64,000 nt of DNA from Isochrysis galbana (Eukaryota; Haptophyta; Isochrysidales; Isochrysidaceae). The position numbers and the translations under genes were made by a program. The stretch is taken from positions 1,231,975 through 1,295,974 of the forward strand of contig CM030943.1 in the NCBI GenBank assembly GCA_018136815.1. Direction: 5' to 3'. Of the stretch, positions 9,884 to 19,516 are shown in pieces. Position 1 is the first letter of the stretch, and each line of letters starts with the position of its first letter. Below the pieces are notes generated by a model. The model saw only the letters and a list, made by a program, of their open reading frames with translations, did no database searches and had not been told where the DNA came from.

Positions 9884-11195
9884 TGTAGCTAATGCTACAT
9901 GTAGCTACATGTAGCTACATGTGTGGCGCAGACGCCACAGTATAATGCATGTCTAAGATAGAAATAGGTTAAATCTTATTGAGTACAGAGCAGCACGAGA
10001 GCACTGTGTGTGTGTAACTGAGTTTTAGTAACTGCCGCATGTGTAGCTCTGTGAGTGAGGCGCTCCTCCCGCGCCACCATTGTGTAGCAGCCGCAAAGTG
10101 CACAATTGATTGCATCGACGATGTCAATTTCAAGAAGTCACAAACACCGTCCATTCGCCTTTTCTTGGTGTTAGAAAGCACCAGCTGCAAGCGACAAGCG
10201 ACTCAAGACTTCAATCAAGTACAGCAAGCCCAGTCCAACACAACAACCACCTACAACCGACTTACTAGTAACTTACTACCGCCTCCATGCTAGCTAGCTA
10301 CGTTCTACGTTCCCGCTGCGCCGCAGCCGCCGCACACCACCACGAAATCGAACGCGCGGGGCCACTAAGAGCGTGCGGAGCGCCGGCGCTTCTCCGATCC
10401 TTGCTCGCGGCTGCCGCGTCGTTCCTCACGCGCAGCCAGCCGAGCCGCACGCGACGGGCATAGCTCGCTACGGCGAGAGAGATTAGCGCTCTGGGTCCCT
10501 AGTTTCACGAGTGCACCCCCCCCCCCCCCCCCCCCCCCCGCCCGCCCCCCGCGTTGTTTTTACCCGAAGGGGATCCTCCCCCCCCTTGTTTCTTACCCAC
10601 ACCGCCTTGTTTACTCCCTGGTGTGTTCCCGCGCCCCCCTCCCGTGTATACTTACCCTTTTCCCGCCACCGCCACGCCTTCCGTCCCGATGTCCGACGCC
10701 TGTGACCCCCAGTCCCGTGATGCTTCCGTGTGCCGCCCCCCGTCATGTGCCGAGCCCCTGGTGGGTCCGCCAGCGGCAGCCCTGCCCCCTGTTCATACAC
10801 GTGCCCCATACCCCCCGGTTCCTCCTCGTCCTCGTCCCTCCCCACTCCCCTTGTTCATACAATTCCCACTTATGCTCCACAGCTCAACCCTCACCACCAC
10901 AGCTACCAACACGAACAAACAAGGGGACGGGGAGAAGGAGAAGGGGAGCTCAAGGATCAAGGATCAAGGCATTTGAAGCCTTCAAGGCTCGCTTCATGCG
11001 GTCATCGACCCCCTCTATCTTCAGCTCCCACGACGGTGGCGTTTCCAATTCCGGGCAAGGGCTGGTCAGGTCTCCTGAGAGGGGATCAGCGCCGTCACCT
11101 TGTTTGATCGTCCACGCGAGAACAATGAAAAAATAAAGCAATGGAAGTCACGATCGATGCAACGAAGCGGGGGCTCTCGAAATTTAGTTGGATGA
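9884..11195. other. Intergenic region with palindromic TGTAGCTACA repeats and poly-C
   Basis: No host gene recognised. 9884-9922 contains overlapping TGTAGCTACA palindromes. A C-run at about 10516-10540 sits in a ~150-bp segment (10460-10600) that recurs in reverse orientation at about 55690-55800; both read GATTAGCGCT, CACGAGTGC, poly-C and TTTTTACCCGAA. 10600-10960 has proline-rich open frames typical of LINE ORF1/5' regions here. The fibrillin gene's 3' end lies at 11196. Confidence 0.5.
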
Positions 11196-11933
11196 TTACT
11201 GTTGTTGCCACACATCTAAACGGCCACCAACGCGTACCGCGGCAATTCGTGTTTGCGAGAGAGGGAAGATAAATACACACAGATCAGCATCCAAGTATTC
11301 CACAGGAAAGTTGGCGAACGCAGACACGAACCCAACTTTCCCAAGGCCAGATACCAAGGCCGCCAATGTGCCAGCATCTGGATCCTCGCCAGGCTGTTCA
11401 GCACTTGGCTCCCACCACGCATCCTCCCATTCAACGTAAGAGGTCGACGCGTCGCGTGAGCCATACTTGCCCACTGTGGAAAGCCAGCCATCGGTGAAGC
11501 CAAGCCATGTGTAACGAACGTGGCTTGTGATACTGCCATCGTCCCTCAAGAGATATAGGATGGGGTCGAAGCGCGCCCCTGCAGCGGAAGAGAGCTTTGC
11601 AATATGTGGAGCGAAAGCCACCCGCCAGGTGCCAGCCGCCAGTGGCGCGAAGCTTGCTTTCAATCCTGGCTCCGGGGTTGGGTTGCAATCGCGCAGTCTA
11701 TCGAGCACCGCATCAATCTGTGGCACTCGTGCTTCGCCACCAGCGATCGGCGGTGCTGTTGGCACACTGAGGAGCATGCGCAGCTCCTCGAGCAACTCTT
11801 GCCGCGTAGCGCTGGCGGAACAGAGAGCGATCGCCTGCCGGGGCCCCATCATTGTTGCACCAATGCCCGCCGCTCTGCCTAGCAGCGAGCGCCGATCGAG
11901 TGCCGAGCATGCGGCCGCAACCAGAAGCAGCAT
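11196..11933 (-). CDS. Plastid lipid-associated protein (PAP/fibrillin family)
   Basis: Single-exon 245-residue protein. Fibrillins bind lipids in plastoglobules and thylakoids or act in the lumen. Family features: TRQELLEELRMLLS at the domain start, IDAVLDRLRDCNPTPEP, then LAAGTWRVAFAP ('L-G-W-L-Y'), RFDPILYLLRDDGSITSHVRY, and near the C-terminus FPVEYLDADLCVFIFP, matching the family's 'V-YLD-DLRI' block. I chose the ATG at 11933 rather than 11966 because it gives a hydrophobic leader (MLLLVAAACSA). That leader is followed by DRRSLLGRAAGIGA and a CSA-SA site, which resembles a twin-arginine lumen signal; ER signal plus thylakoid-lumen sorting is inferred. A palindrome-ended element begins only 45 bp upstream. 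Confidence 0.75.
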   Translation of the reverse strand: MLLLVAAACSALDRRSLLGRAAGIGATMMGPRQAIALCSASATRQELLEELRMLLSVPTAPPIAGGEARVPQIDAVLDRLRDCNPTPEPGLKASFAPLAAGTWRVAFAPHIAKLSSAAGARFDPILYLLRDDGSITSHVRYTWLGFTDGWLSTVGKYGSRDASTSYVEWEDAWWEPSAEQPGEDPDAGTLAALVSGLGKVGFVSAFANFPVEYLDADLCVFIFPLSQTRIAAVRVGGRLDVWQQQ

Positions 11934-11978
11934 CCTTCCCGCCCGCTCGACCACCCCACCTTCCACCCGGAGTGTACA

Positions 11979-12279
11979 TGTTACCCCCCAGGAGCCAACG
12001 CCCCCCGATAGCTATCGGGGGCCCCCGATAGCTATCGGGGGGAAATTTTCTCCCGATCGCCAACAGCCCCCCCGAGAGCTACCGGGGGACCGAGAAAATC
12101 TCCCGAGAGCTATCGGGGGATTTTTTATGCCCCGGGGAGCTATCGCGTTTTAAGGCGGGCCCCCGTTTGCTATCGGGGGCGAAAGACTGCCCCCGTTTGC
12201 TATCGGGGGGAAACGACGGCCCCCAGTAGCTATCGGGGGGCCGTCCTCGAGCCCCCAGGCGCTATCCTCCCCCGCAAGC

Positions 12280-12282
<3 letters not shown>
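11979..12282. repeat. Left hairpin array (about ten palindromes)
   Basis: The founding unit CCCCCGATAGCTATCGGGGG is a perfect 20-bp palindrome, present twice in tandem at about 12003-12041. Eight diverged units follow. The right half, GCTATCGGGGG, is retained in most of them, while the left half varies (GAGAGC, GTTTGC, AGTAGC, GCAAGC). Confidence 0.9.
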
Positions 12283-12352
<70 letters not shown>

Positions 12353-12406
12353 CAGAGAGAGAGGCAGAGAGAGAGAGAGAGAGAGGCAGAGAGAGTAGAG
12401 AGAGAG

Positions 12407-12483
<77 letters not shown>

Positions 12484-12540
12484 CAGAGAGAGTAGAGAGA
12501 GAGAGGCAGAGAGGGGGGGGGGGGCAGAGAGAAGAGAGGG
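12283..12540. repeat. GA microsatellite inside the palindrome element
   Basis: About 250 bp of (GA)n with a periodic GGCAGAGAGAG interruption and a short G-run near the end. It separates the left hairpin array from the AT-rich core. Confidence 0.95.
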
Positions 12541-13116
12541 AGTTTATGCTGTTAAAATAAAAAAGGAATGATCGTAAAAACGGAATTAGCGTATGGATAA
12601 TTTTAATTAATTAATTATAATTTATTATAACATTTTTTACGAAAATACACTTTTCAATGAATCATTCAAATTAAAGTTTAGTGAAGTAGTAGTAATAAAA
12701 CTATTATTCAGTGACAATAAATTTGATCCTTAAAAATGTTGAATTAAAAATTATAACTTGATAGTAATTATCTTAGTAAACCTTAGTTTAATATGAAGAC
12801 TTATAGTCATAGCATCGTTTGAATAAACACATAAAAGTAAATTTTATTTGTTTTTTTGTGGTTTTTATTTGTTTTAAATATTCTTAATATTAATATTTAA
12901 CTTTACGAGATCAAAATGACCGATATTTAATTTTACTTGAATTTTTGGTTAGATTTTTTAATTTTACTATTTTTATATCACGTCTTTAATAATCTTTAAT
13001 TTAATTACCATATTTTACTTATATATTATATTTTAATATTAATCCTAGTAACTTTATGTCATTTCTAAAACTGTTAGCTGTTAGATACTCTAAGTTTTAA
13101 AAACTATTTTTTTACG
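12541..13116. other. Isolated AT-rich core, ~575 bp
   Basis: Composition drops abruptly to roughly one-fifth G+C by eye, against a GC-rich surround. It is rich in TTAATTAATTAA-like and ATATTTAA motifs. No frame of 60 codons or more is open despite the AT bias, and I recognise no organellar gene or rRNA segment. Confidence 0.85.
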
Positions 13117-13215
13117 GGGGAGAAAGAGAACAGAGAAAAGAGGAGAAAGGAGAACAGAGGATAGGAGGGGGGAAGAGAGAGAGAAGGAGAGCGAGCCAAA
13201 GAGAGGAGGAACCCC

Positions 13216-13429
13216 CCGTTAGCTATCGGGGGATTTCCTCTTCCCCCGATAGCTATCGGGGGTCCGCTTACGGCACCCCCCAGGAGCTATCCCCCGATAG
13301 CTCTCGGGGGAGTTTCTCGGCCCCCGGTAGCTCTCGGGGGGCTGTTGGCGATCGGGAGAAAATTTCCCCCCGATAGCTATCGGGGGCCCCCGATAGCTAT
13401 CGGGGGGCGTTGGCTCCTGGGGGGTAACA
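13216..13429. repeat. Right hairpin array (inverted copy of the left arm)
   Basis: Seven or so units of the same palindrome. The terminal ~140 bp match the left arm in reverse, including the shared spacers GGCTGTTGGCGATCGGGAGA and GCGTTGGCTCCTGGGG. The inner units differ in order and sequence from the left array. Confidence 0.9.
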
Positions 13430-13539
13430 TACATATGAGTACATATTCGCCCCCGTGGGCTCCCAGCTGCCGGTATGGTTACTCCCCGAGGGCTAAGAAA
13501 AGCTCCTGGGACCCATTTACTACTATTACGACTCAACTC

Positions 13540-14290
13540 GCAGTAAACTGATAGGGTCATGGAGCGCGCGCTGCCTCCCTCCCTCGCTGCCGCGGCCCTC
13601 GCCGCGATGGACGAAGCAATGCAGGACACGCCGCTGTCGCCGAAGCGACCGCGCCAGGATGACCCCCCCAGCCAGGTGGGCGCAGGAGCCAGCGGGCCTC
13701 GCAGGGCCTCGCAGGGCCTCGCCCGCGCATCACCGAGAACAGCGAGCCCACACCCTGCATGCTGGCAACAGCCAGCATGCAGCATACCTACATCACATCC
13801 CACAGCCACACCAGCCACACCACACACCACACCAAAGGGACGCTCCACTAGGGAAGGCCTCCAGGCCGGGACCCTACACCTACACAGCCGCGGTACGCGG
13901 TACCGCCCTCGTGCTCCGGCACGAGGGGCTGGCCCGGCACTATCTCAGGCAGGACCCCAATGGGGGAATGTCGCATCAAAACATTGTGATGAGCATTGAG
14001 CAGATTTGGGCCCCCAATACGGGGGACAGGAGCAACAGAGGAGACGGCACGGGAGAGACGCTCTCCAGCGACGCCAAAGGATGGGTAGACAAGCGCGCCT
14101 CGGGCGCGCGAATGACGCACGCAACACCGCAACACCGGCCCAAGAGGCCCAACACAACGAACACCAACACAAGAAAGGGCCAACACAAAGTACTAGCCGC
14201 ACAAAACCCTCGGAAGGGGGCGGCAGCGCCGAGGACACAATGAGCCCTATGGGCCCTAGAGAGACAAGACTACACATGAGGCTAACCTAC
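13540..14290 (+). mobile_element. LINE-like ORF1 5' fragment (copy E)
   Basis: The ATG at 13559 starts an ORF1-type N-terminus (DEAMQDTPLSPKRPRQDD). It resembles the SKRPRPP/AKRPRPP block of copies C and D and is followed by Ala/Pro-rich sequence. Two overlapping frames (13559-13999 and 13659-14243) divide the coding signal, so the copy is frameshifted. A short tandem repeat, GGCCTCGCAGG, lies near 13697-13720. Dispersed repeat R1 follows directly and may be its 3' end. No RT is present. Confidence 0.5.
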
Positions 14291-14331
14291 CTCCCACCCC
14301 GGCCACACAGGTGGCCCTACTTGACGACGAC

Positions 14332-14520
14332 TTTGCCTCATTTTAACTTGTGGGGAGTAAGAATGGGAGCCGGGGGCCTGCGAGGGGCGAGGGGGGAGAT
14401 TTGGAGGGGTGCATAGGTGTACGTATCTGTGGCAACACCACGCGCCAAGGTGTACGGGCAGGTGCGCTGAGGGCTGTCGTTTTAGTACCGGGCTAGTGAG
14501 AGTAGTGGTACTAATGCTCA
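14332..14520 (+). repeat. Dispersed repeat R1, copy 2
   Basis: Very similar to 21118-21301 over its whole length, from TCATTTTAACTTGTGGGGAG to GTGGTACTAATGCTCAG. Flanking sequences differ, which sets the repeat ends. Non-coding. Confidence 0.85.
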
Positions 14521-14767
14521 GTGTCAGTGTATAGTATTTATTATTATATTAGTAGTATTATATCATTGGGGTGTCTGGGTGCGAGAGCTCAGCTTCGTGC
14601 CATTGGCCTATAGTTTTGGCCTCAGGAGCAGGGCCTCCTTCCGGCCGGGCCACGCGCGTAGCACTAGCACCTAAAGCTAATACTAGGAGAGCCTCACGGC
14701 GACTAATAGTACCTAGGAGTACAATGAATTCTCGTCACACCTTCACATTTCATTCACAGCATGAGGG

Positions 14768-15835
14768 TCAAGCGCGAAGAGCCTCTGCAACTTCGCTAGG
14801 AAGTGACTCCTCGGTCAGACATTGATCTCCGGGCTTCATCTGTTCAGCTTCCTCATCCCACTCAAGGCACGGCAGCTCAAGTGCTCTTGCCTTGCCAGCG
14901 AGCCGCTGCTCCGTTGTGGCAGAGGAGATTACCTCGACCGCCACATCGATATCTGCATCGGCTGCACCCGCCCGAGCTAGAGCAGCAGTGCGCACGGCAA
15001 GCTGGACGAGGCCGGCATTCGTGGGAGGCTGGCACACCATACTGTCAGGGTGAGCATTTACACAACTGCGATGTGTTACTGGTGTCTGTGCCGCCACACG
15101 TGCTAACTTGAGAACGCTCATCGCATCGTCGACCTTGCTCTGGGCAAGGAGTGGCGTCATGACACTTGAGAAGAGGCTCGGTTTAAGCGGCACACCCGCG
15201 GCGACAGCATCGCGAAGTGCACCGAGCCCGAGATCTGGGTTTCCAAGGGCAAGCTTGCGGATTGTGAAATTGAGGAGGCTGATAGGCGGAGGGCGCTCGG
15301 GGGTGAGGACATTGGGGAGTATCTGCGCGAATTGTTTCATGGCGTCCCACTGCTTGTCTTCATTCATGCCGCGCGCGGCGTGGCCAAGGATATATGCATC
15401 CGTCAGGAACACCTGGCGTTTTCCCTGATTGGCCAGCGTCTCGATGAGTGCATCCCAGTGCCTTGCGCGCATCAGAGCCACCAGCAAGGGGTGACGTGTG
15501 TGAGAGAAGTTGAGTGGGTACTGGTGCGACACATACATGTCGTGCGCTTCTAACAAAAGCTCCGCTTCCTCAAGCGTGGACGTCTTCAGGCTGAGCGCAA
15601 GGAGCAGCTTCTTTGGAGGCCGTCCTAGCTTGTTGAATGGCCCCGTCTTCTCGCCGAACCGGCTGACGATCTCCTCGTGGAGCTCAGCAGGCGGGCGGCC
15701 TGGGGCGAAGTCGAGCGCCGCTTTCTCCAGGTTGGAGAGGCTGAAGTTGAACGGTGCGTGCACCGCGCGCGCGGACGAGAGCCAGCGTCGCGTCGGCCGG
15801 CTGCCTAGTAGCGAGGCGCGCCGAGCAAAATGCAT
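14768..15835 (-). CDS. PPR-like organelle-targeted protein
   Basis: Single exon; the ATG at 15835 gives 355 residues. The frame stays open upstream to 16006, but that part is CT-microsatellite leader, and the protein from 15835 begins with a classic Arg-rich mitochondrial-type leader (MHFARRASLLGSRPTRRW). The body is helical: degenerate ~35-residue repeats are suggested by TSTLEEAELLLEAHDM, HPLLVALMRARHWDALIETL, NFTIRKLALGNPDLGLGALRDAVAAG and PLLAQSKVDDAMSVLKLA. These fit pentatricopeptide-like helical hairpins, but no repeat is canonical. Role unknown; organelle RNA metabolism would be the usual guess. It is transcribed divergently from the amine oxidase gene. Confidence 0.6.
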   Translation of the reverse strand: MHFARRASLLGSRPTRRWLSSARAVHAPFNFSLSNLEKAALDFAPGRPPAELHEEIVSRFGEKTGPFNKLGRPPKKLLLALSLKTSTLEEAELLLEAHDMYVSHQYPLNFSHTRHPLLVALMRARHWDALIETLANQGKRQVFLTDAYILGHAARGMNEDKQWDAMKQFAQILPNVLTPERPPPISLLNFTIRKLALGNPDLGLGALRDAVAAGVPLKPSLFSSVMTPLLAQSKVDDAMSVLKLARVAAQTPVTHRSCVNAHPDSMVCQPPTNAGLVQLAVRTAALARAGAADADIDVAVEVISSATTEQRLAGKARALELPCLEWDEEAEQMKPGDQCLTEESLPSEVAEALRA

Positions 15836-15898
15836 CGCGCCGCCGATGGAGGAGAGCGGGGGAGGAAGGAGAGAGAGGGGGAGGCGGGGGGGGGAGGG

Positions 15899-15950
<52 letters not shown>

Positions 15951-16805
15951 CGGTGTTGGGGGCAGACACTATTAAATCTCAAAATAGTACGACGACGCGA
16001 GAACACGTGCTTTACAGCAGTCCCTCACCTCACCTATTACACCTTACACCTACATACAGTGCACCATTCAGAAACCCCATCATCCATGATTAAGAAAGCT
16101 CAAGATGATTTTGGCCGCCGACCCAATAAGAAACTGGGAGCTGGGGGTCGAGCCATAAGACCCCCCCCCCCCCCCGCTAGTAGCTAGTCGTGCAGCGGCC
16201 GCGCCCCAGCTTCCATGTACCAGTACCAGTCTCTCTCTTTCTTTGCCCCCCCCCTCTGACTTTTCCCGCGTGTTCCTCGCCCGTGTCGATCGAGCAATCG
16301 AGCTGCGAGGTGCCCGTCTTGCCTGGTGTTGTATACAGGTTAGGGTGAGCGGTCAGTGGTCAATGGCCGGCTGAGCAAGAAGCAAGAAGCATTGGTTTGA
16401 GCCTCTCAGTCCCAGCCCCCAATCCCCCAATTCCATGGTTCGCTCCATGTCCGTGTGCGCCGGGGCCGGCGCGTACGGCCCGCGTGCCTGTCGAGTATCC
16501 AGTGCGCGAGCTAGCGCCTCCGGTCTGGACTCCACCTTGTCCTTCATCCTTCACGTAGCCCATGGCCAAGGCGAGGAGGGCAAGGGTCGCCCCAGCAGCG
16601 AGAGCCTGAAGGGAGGCGGCTTTTTCTTTTCCGCATCGAGCCGCGAAGTGCAAGACGGAAAGAGGGGGAGAGAGAGAGGCAGTGTATTCTCGTCCTCCAC
16701 TTTCTCTATTTCTGGCTCTTCTTCTTCTCTCTAGAGCTCCAGAGTACTCTGCGGGGTCCCGCGGGGCGTTCGTCGCCCCCACCGCGTCCGTCGTCCTCTC
16801 GCAGA
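15836..16805. promoter_or_regulatory. Shared upstream region of divergent gene pair
   Basis: 970 bp between two start codons facing away from each other. It contains (GA)n at about 15903-15946 next to the PPR-like start (CT on that gene's strand) and a C-run at 16160-16173. A GA tract followed by a TTCTCT-rich stretch (16650-16740) ends about 65 bp before the amine oxidase ATG. No TATA box could be assigned. Confidence 0.5.
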
Positions 16806-18773
16806 ATGGCGGGCTCGCCCTCTTGCCTCGTGGTGGGCGGCGGCGCGGCCGGCCTGGCGTGCGCTCTCTCCCTCAGCCGGCGTGGCGTCCGTGTGACGCT
16901 GCTCGAAGCGTCGCCACGGCTAGGCGGCCGATGCCTCACCACTGAGATCAAAGGCCAGTTAGGGACCCACGAGCTCGGCGCAACCTGGCTCCACGGGATC
17001 GAGGGCAATCCAGCCGCAGAGCTGATGCGCCGGCACGGGCTGCTCAGCCGACCACGCAGAGTGGAGCCGCGGCCCCCGCCCCTCTGGCTCCGCAGCGATG
17101 CCATGCAGGTCGACCAACATGCCGTGCAGCTCGTGCGCTCCCTCTTCCACGACGCCATCCGCAGGTGTGAAGAGGGTGAGGTTGAATGCAAGGATATCTC
17201 GGTCGGGGAATTCCTCGATGAGATCTGGCTGGCCGAACGTGACGCTATCCAAGATAGCACTGACAGCTTCGCCGTGCTTGACTCGGCATGGGCCTGGTGT
17301 CATGCATTCCAATGTGCAACCGATGGATGTGGCAATCTCCACGAACAGGGAGTGCTCAGTCTGCAACTGTATGACGAGCTGGATGGACGCAATGTGCCCA
17401 GTGACGTCGCAGCTGGCGGTTTCGGTGCGGCAATGAAAGCACTCGGTGCAGAGGCTGCAGCGGCAGGTGCAGAGATCAGGCTCAATACTCGCGTCGAGAC
17501 AATCCAGTGGGGTGTGTGCCAAGCATTTGCATCTAATTCTGATGAGGAAAATTCCAGCCTCAACGCGAAGGGAACTTCTATGTGGCAAGGCAAAACAAGC
17601 TCGCCATCAGACTTAATAGAGGAAGGTTCGTCCACTTCAAGCGGCGTGCGCGTGGTTTGTGAAGACGGCGAAGCTCATTTCGCGGATGCTGTGTGCATCA
17701 GTGTGCCCTTGCCCATACTGCGCAAGCTGCGATTTGATCCACCGCTTCCATCAGAGAAGGTGCATGTGATGGACGATCAATTGAGGCTCGGGCAAGTTGA
17801 GAAATTATTTGTACGCTTCAAAAGGCGTGATTGCGTTCCCATGGACTCTCAGAGCGATCATCTTGGGGGTGCGAGCGGTGCTCCCGCGGATCAGGGCGCT
17901 CCGCTTATTGAAGGGTCAATTGATGGTGGCTTGAGTCCACTTATGCGTGGTTCCAACAGTGTCGACAGCAGTGATGATTGTAGCAGGGACAGTAACGAGG
18001 ACGTTCTTCACGTGAGGTCTCAACCAGCGTGCGTACGTAATACTAGCCATCGAGATGAGCGGAGCAAATGCGCGCAGAAAATGGTAAACCCCCAGGGGAG
18101 TGACGGCATCTGTGAAAGCAGGGCCGTGACAAGAGAGGGGCGATCACTGCCCAAAGCGATCAACCTGCTGTGGCCTAAGACTGCCGCCCAGGGTATCACG
18201 GTTCCCGAGGGGGGCGAGAGTACCGAATGGCACTGGGCGCACGGAGTGTACTCACTATACGCAGTGCGCGATGATGCTGATGGCGGTGGGATATTCGTGG
18301 CTTTCGTGACAGGCGAGACGGCGCGTGCTGTGAGCGGCCGACCAGCCGATGAGTTGCTGGCTGAATTCAAGCAAGGAATGCGCAGCTTCCTGGCGCAACC
18401 TGAGCTATGCGAGTGGGAAGCAATAGCCTGCTTTGCCACGTCGTGGTGTACCAATCACAATACAGCTGGGTCCTACTCTTTTCTTACTCCCTCGGCTGTG
18501 CCAAATGTGGCTGAGGTGTTGGCGTCGCCGCTGAGTGCTACACGAGCAAATCCAAGTGCGAACATCCCTGCGCGCTTGGGCGAGCTCCCTCGGACGTCCG
18601 AGTCGGAAGTCGAGCAGTCGTCGGTTCCACTGCCAAGTACGCCTCAAGTCTTGTTCTGCGGGGAGGCTACATCCCGCGACTTGTTCGGCACGGTGGGTGG
18701 CGCAATGCTCTCAGGAGAGCGCGAGGCGGAGCGGCTCGTGCGCGCATGGCGAATACCTCCTTTGACAAAATGA
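16806..18773 (+). CDS. Flavin-containing amine oxidase (polyamine oxidase/LSD1-like)
   Basis: Intronless, 655 residues. The N-terminus is a Rossmann FAD site (CLVVGGGAAGLACALSLSRR, residues ~7-26), then VTLLEASPRLGGRC and HELGATWLHG, the dinucleotide-binding and substrate-pocket blocks of flavin amine oxidases. The C-terminus has VLFCGEATSRDLFGTVGGAMLSGEREAERL, the FAD-binding tail of the family. DAVCISVPLPILRKLRFDPPLP and GQVEKLFVRFKRRD mark the middle. Two family-atypical Ser/Asp-rich insertions occur (about residues 240-280 and 345-450), making it longer than typical ~500-residue polyamine oxidases. There is no SWIRM domain, so histone demethylase function is less likely. No signal peptide or clear PTS1 is visible (C-terminus PPLTK). 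Confidence 0.85.
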   Translation: MAGSPSCLVVGGGAAGLACALSLSRRGVRVTLLEASPRLGGRCLTTEIKGQLGTHELGATWLHGIEGNPAAELMRRHGLLSRPRRVEPRPPPLWLRSDAMQVDQHAVQLVRSLFHDAIRRCEEGEVECKDISVGEFLDEIWLAERDAIQDSTDSFAVLDSAWAWCHAFQCATDGCGNLHEQGVLSLQLYDELDGRNVPSDVAAGGFGAAMKALGAEAAAAGAEIRLNTRVETIQWGVCQAFASNSDEENSSLNAKGTSMWQGKTSSPSDLIEEGSSTSSGVRVVCEDGEAHFADAVCISVPLPILRKLRFDPPLPSEKVHVMDDQLRLGQVEKLFVRFKRRDCVPMDSQSDHLGGASGAPADQGAPLIEGSIDGGLSPLMRGSNSVDSSDDCSRDSNEDVLHVRSQPACVRNTSHRDERSKCAQKMVNPQGSDGICESRAVTREGRSLPKAINLLWPKTAAQGITVPEGGESTEWHWAHGVYSLYAVRDDADGGGIFVAFVTGETARAVSGRPADELLAEFKQGMRSFLAQPELCEWEAIACFATSWCTNHNTAGSYSFLTPSAVPNVAEVLASPLSATRANPSANIPARLGELPRTSESEVEQSSVPLPSTPQVLFCGEATSRDLFGTVGGAMLSGEREAERLVRAWRIPPLTK

Positions 18774-19516
18774 GATGCGAGGCAAGTCTCGGAATCAGCA
18801 AGTGTTGCTGCACTGTCATTGCACAGTGGGCGGCATGATGTTACTGAGAGAGCGTCGACTAAGCCACTAGATGGGCTCTCGCAAGCCTTTCGACGGCGGA
18901 CACCATAGAATGCTGGTGTGCACTCGCAAATTCTGCACCTCGTCGTGCGGTGCAAGCTGCAACCTACGACCCATGTACTGCGTGACACACGCATGAACAA
19001 AATGCAATGCACTTAATATTGAACTTTGCCACGTCTCTCACATTTTTGCTAGCAGTTCGGGGCGTGGTGCGGGTGATGGAAGGACGTGTTGATCGTTACA
19101 GCCATTCGCCACGTTGTACTACCATGTTGTATGTTGGTGAATTGTGACACATGTGTATTCCAAATATTCCCATATTTGTACCACTCACAAATCATTTGTT
19201 TGCTCACCAAAATGAGAATCATCGTGAAAACGATATGGATATGGGTAACCAACTTGGCATCATTGTACCGCCACAAGGCCCGCCCAAACCCTCCTCCCAC
19301 GCGAGGCCCAAATGCATCGCGCACATGGGCCAAAACCCCTGTTGTTCGTGGACTGTGGTTGGTGCGTTAGTGACTGGGCCTGGCTGTGATTGGAGTGATG
19401 GTGCTGTGTCTGGTGTGGAGCTGTGTGTGTGGGAGTGTGGGGATTGCGAGTGTGGACTGAGGGTGTTCGGGGGCTCGGCATGACACGAAGAGTACCAATT
19501 CTCAGTCTGCATGACG
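18774..19516. other. Intergenic, no gene seen
   Basis: 3' flank of the amine oxidase gene. Several overlapping frames exist on both strands, but none has a family signature or a plausible start context. 19390-19470 is GT-rich. Confidence 0.4.

Larger units (their letters stand above)
11979..13429. mobile_element. Palindrome-ended inverted-repeat element with AT-rich core
   Basis: The ends are TGTTACC... and ...GGTAACA, bracketed by the direct repeat TACA (11975-11978 and 13430-13433). The outer ~140 bp of each arm are nearly identical in inverse orientation, and further inward both arms continue as arrays of GC-rich hairpins. Inside come a GA tract (12283-12540), an AT-rich core (12541-13116) and a second purine tract (13117-13213). 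No transposase or other ORF is visible. TIRs plus a short duplication suggest a non-autonomous DNA transposon, but the hairpin arrays and AT core are unlike standard MITEs. An AT core flanked by inverted repeats is also the layout of some regional centromeres and origins; nothing here proves that. Confidence 0.7.

Noticed and set aside
12541-13116. AT-rich core as inserted organelle DNA (NUMT/NUPT)
   Set aside because: No organellar coding or rRNA segment recognised and no long frame, and it lies exactly between inverted arms. A database search of organelle genomes would settle it.
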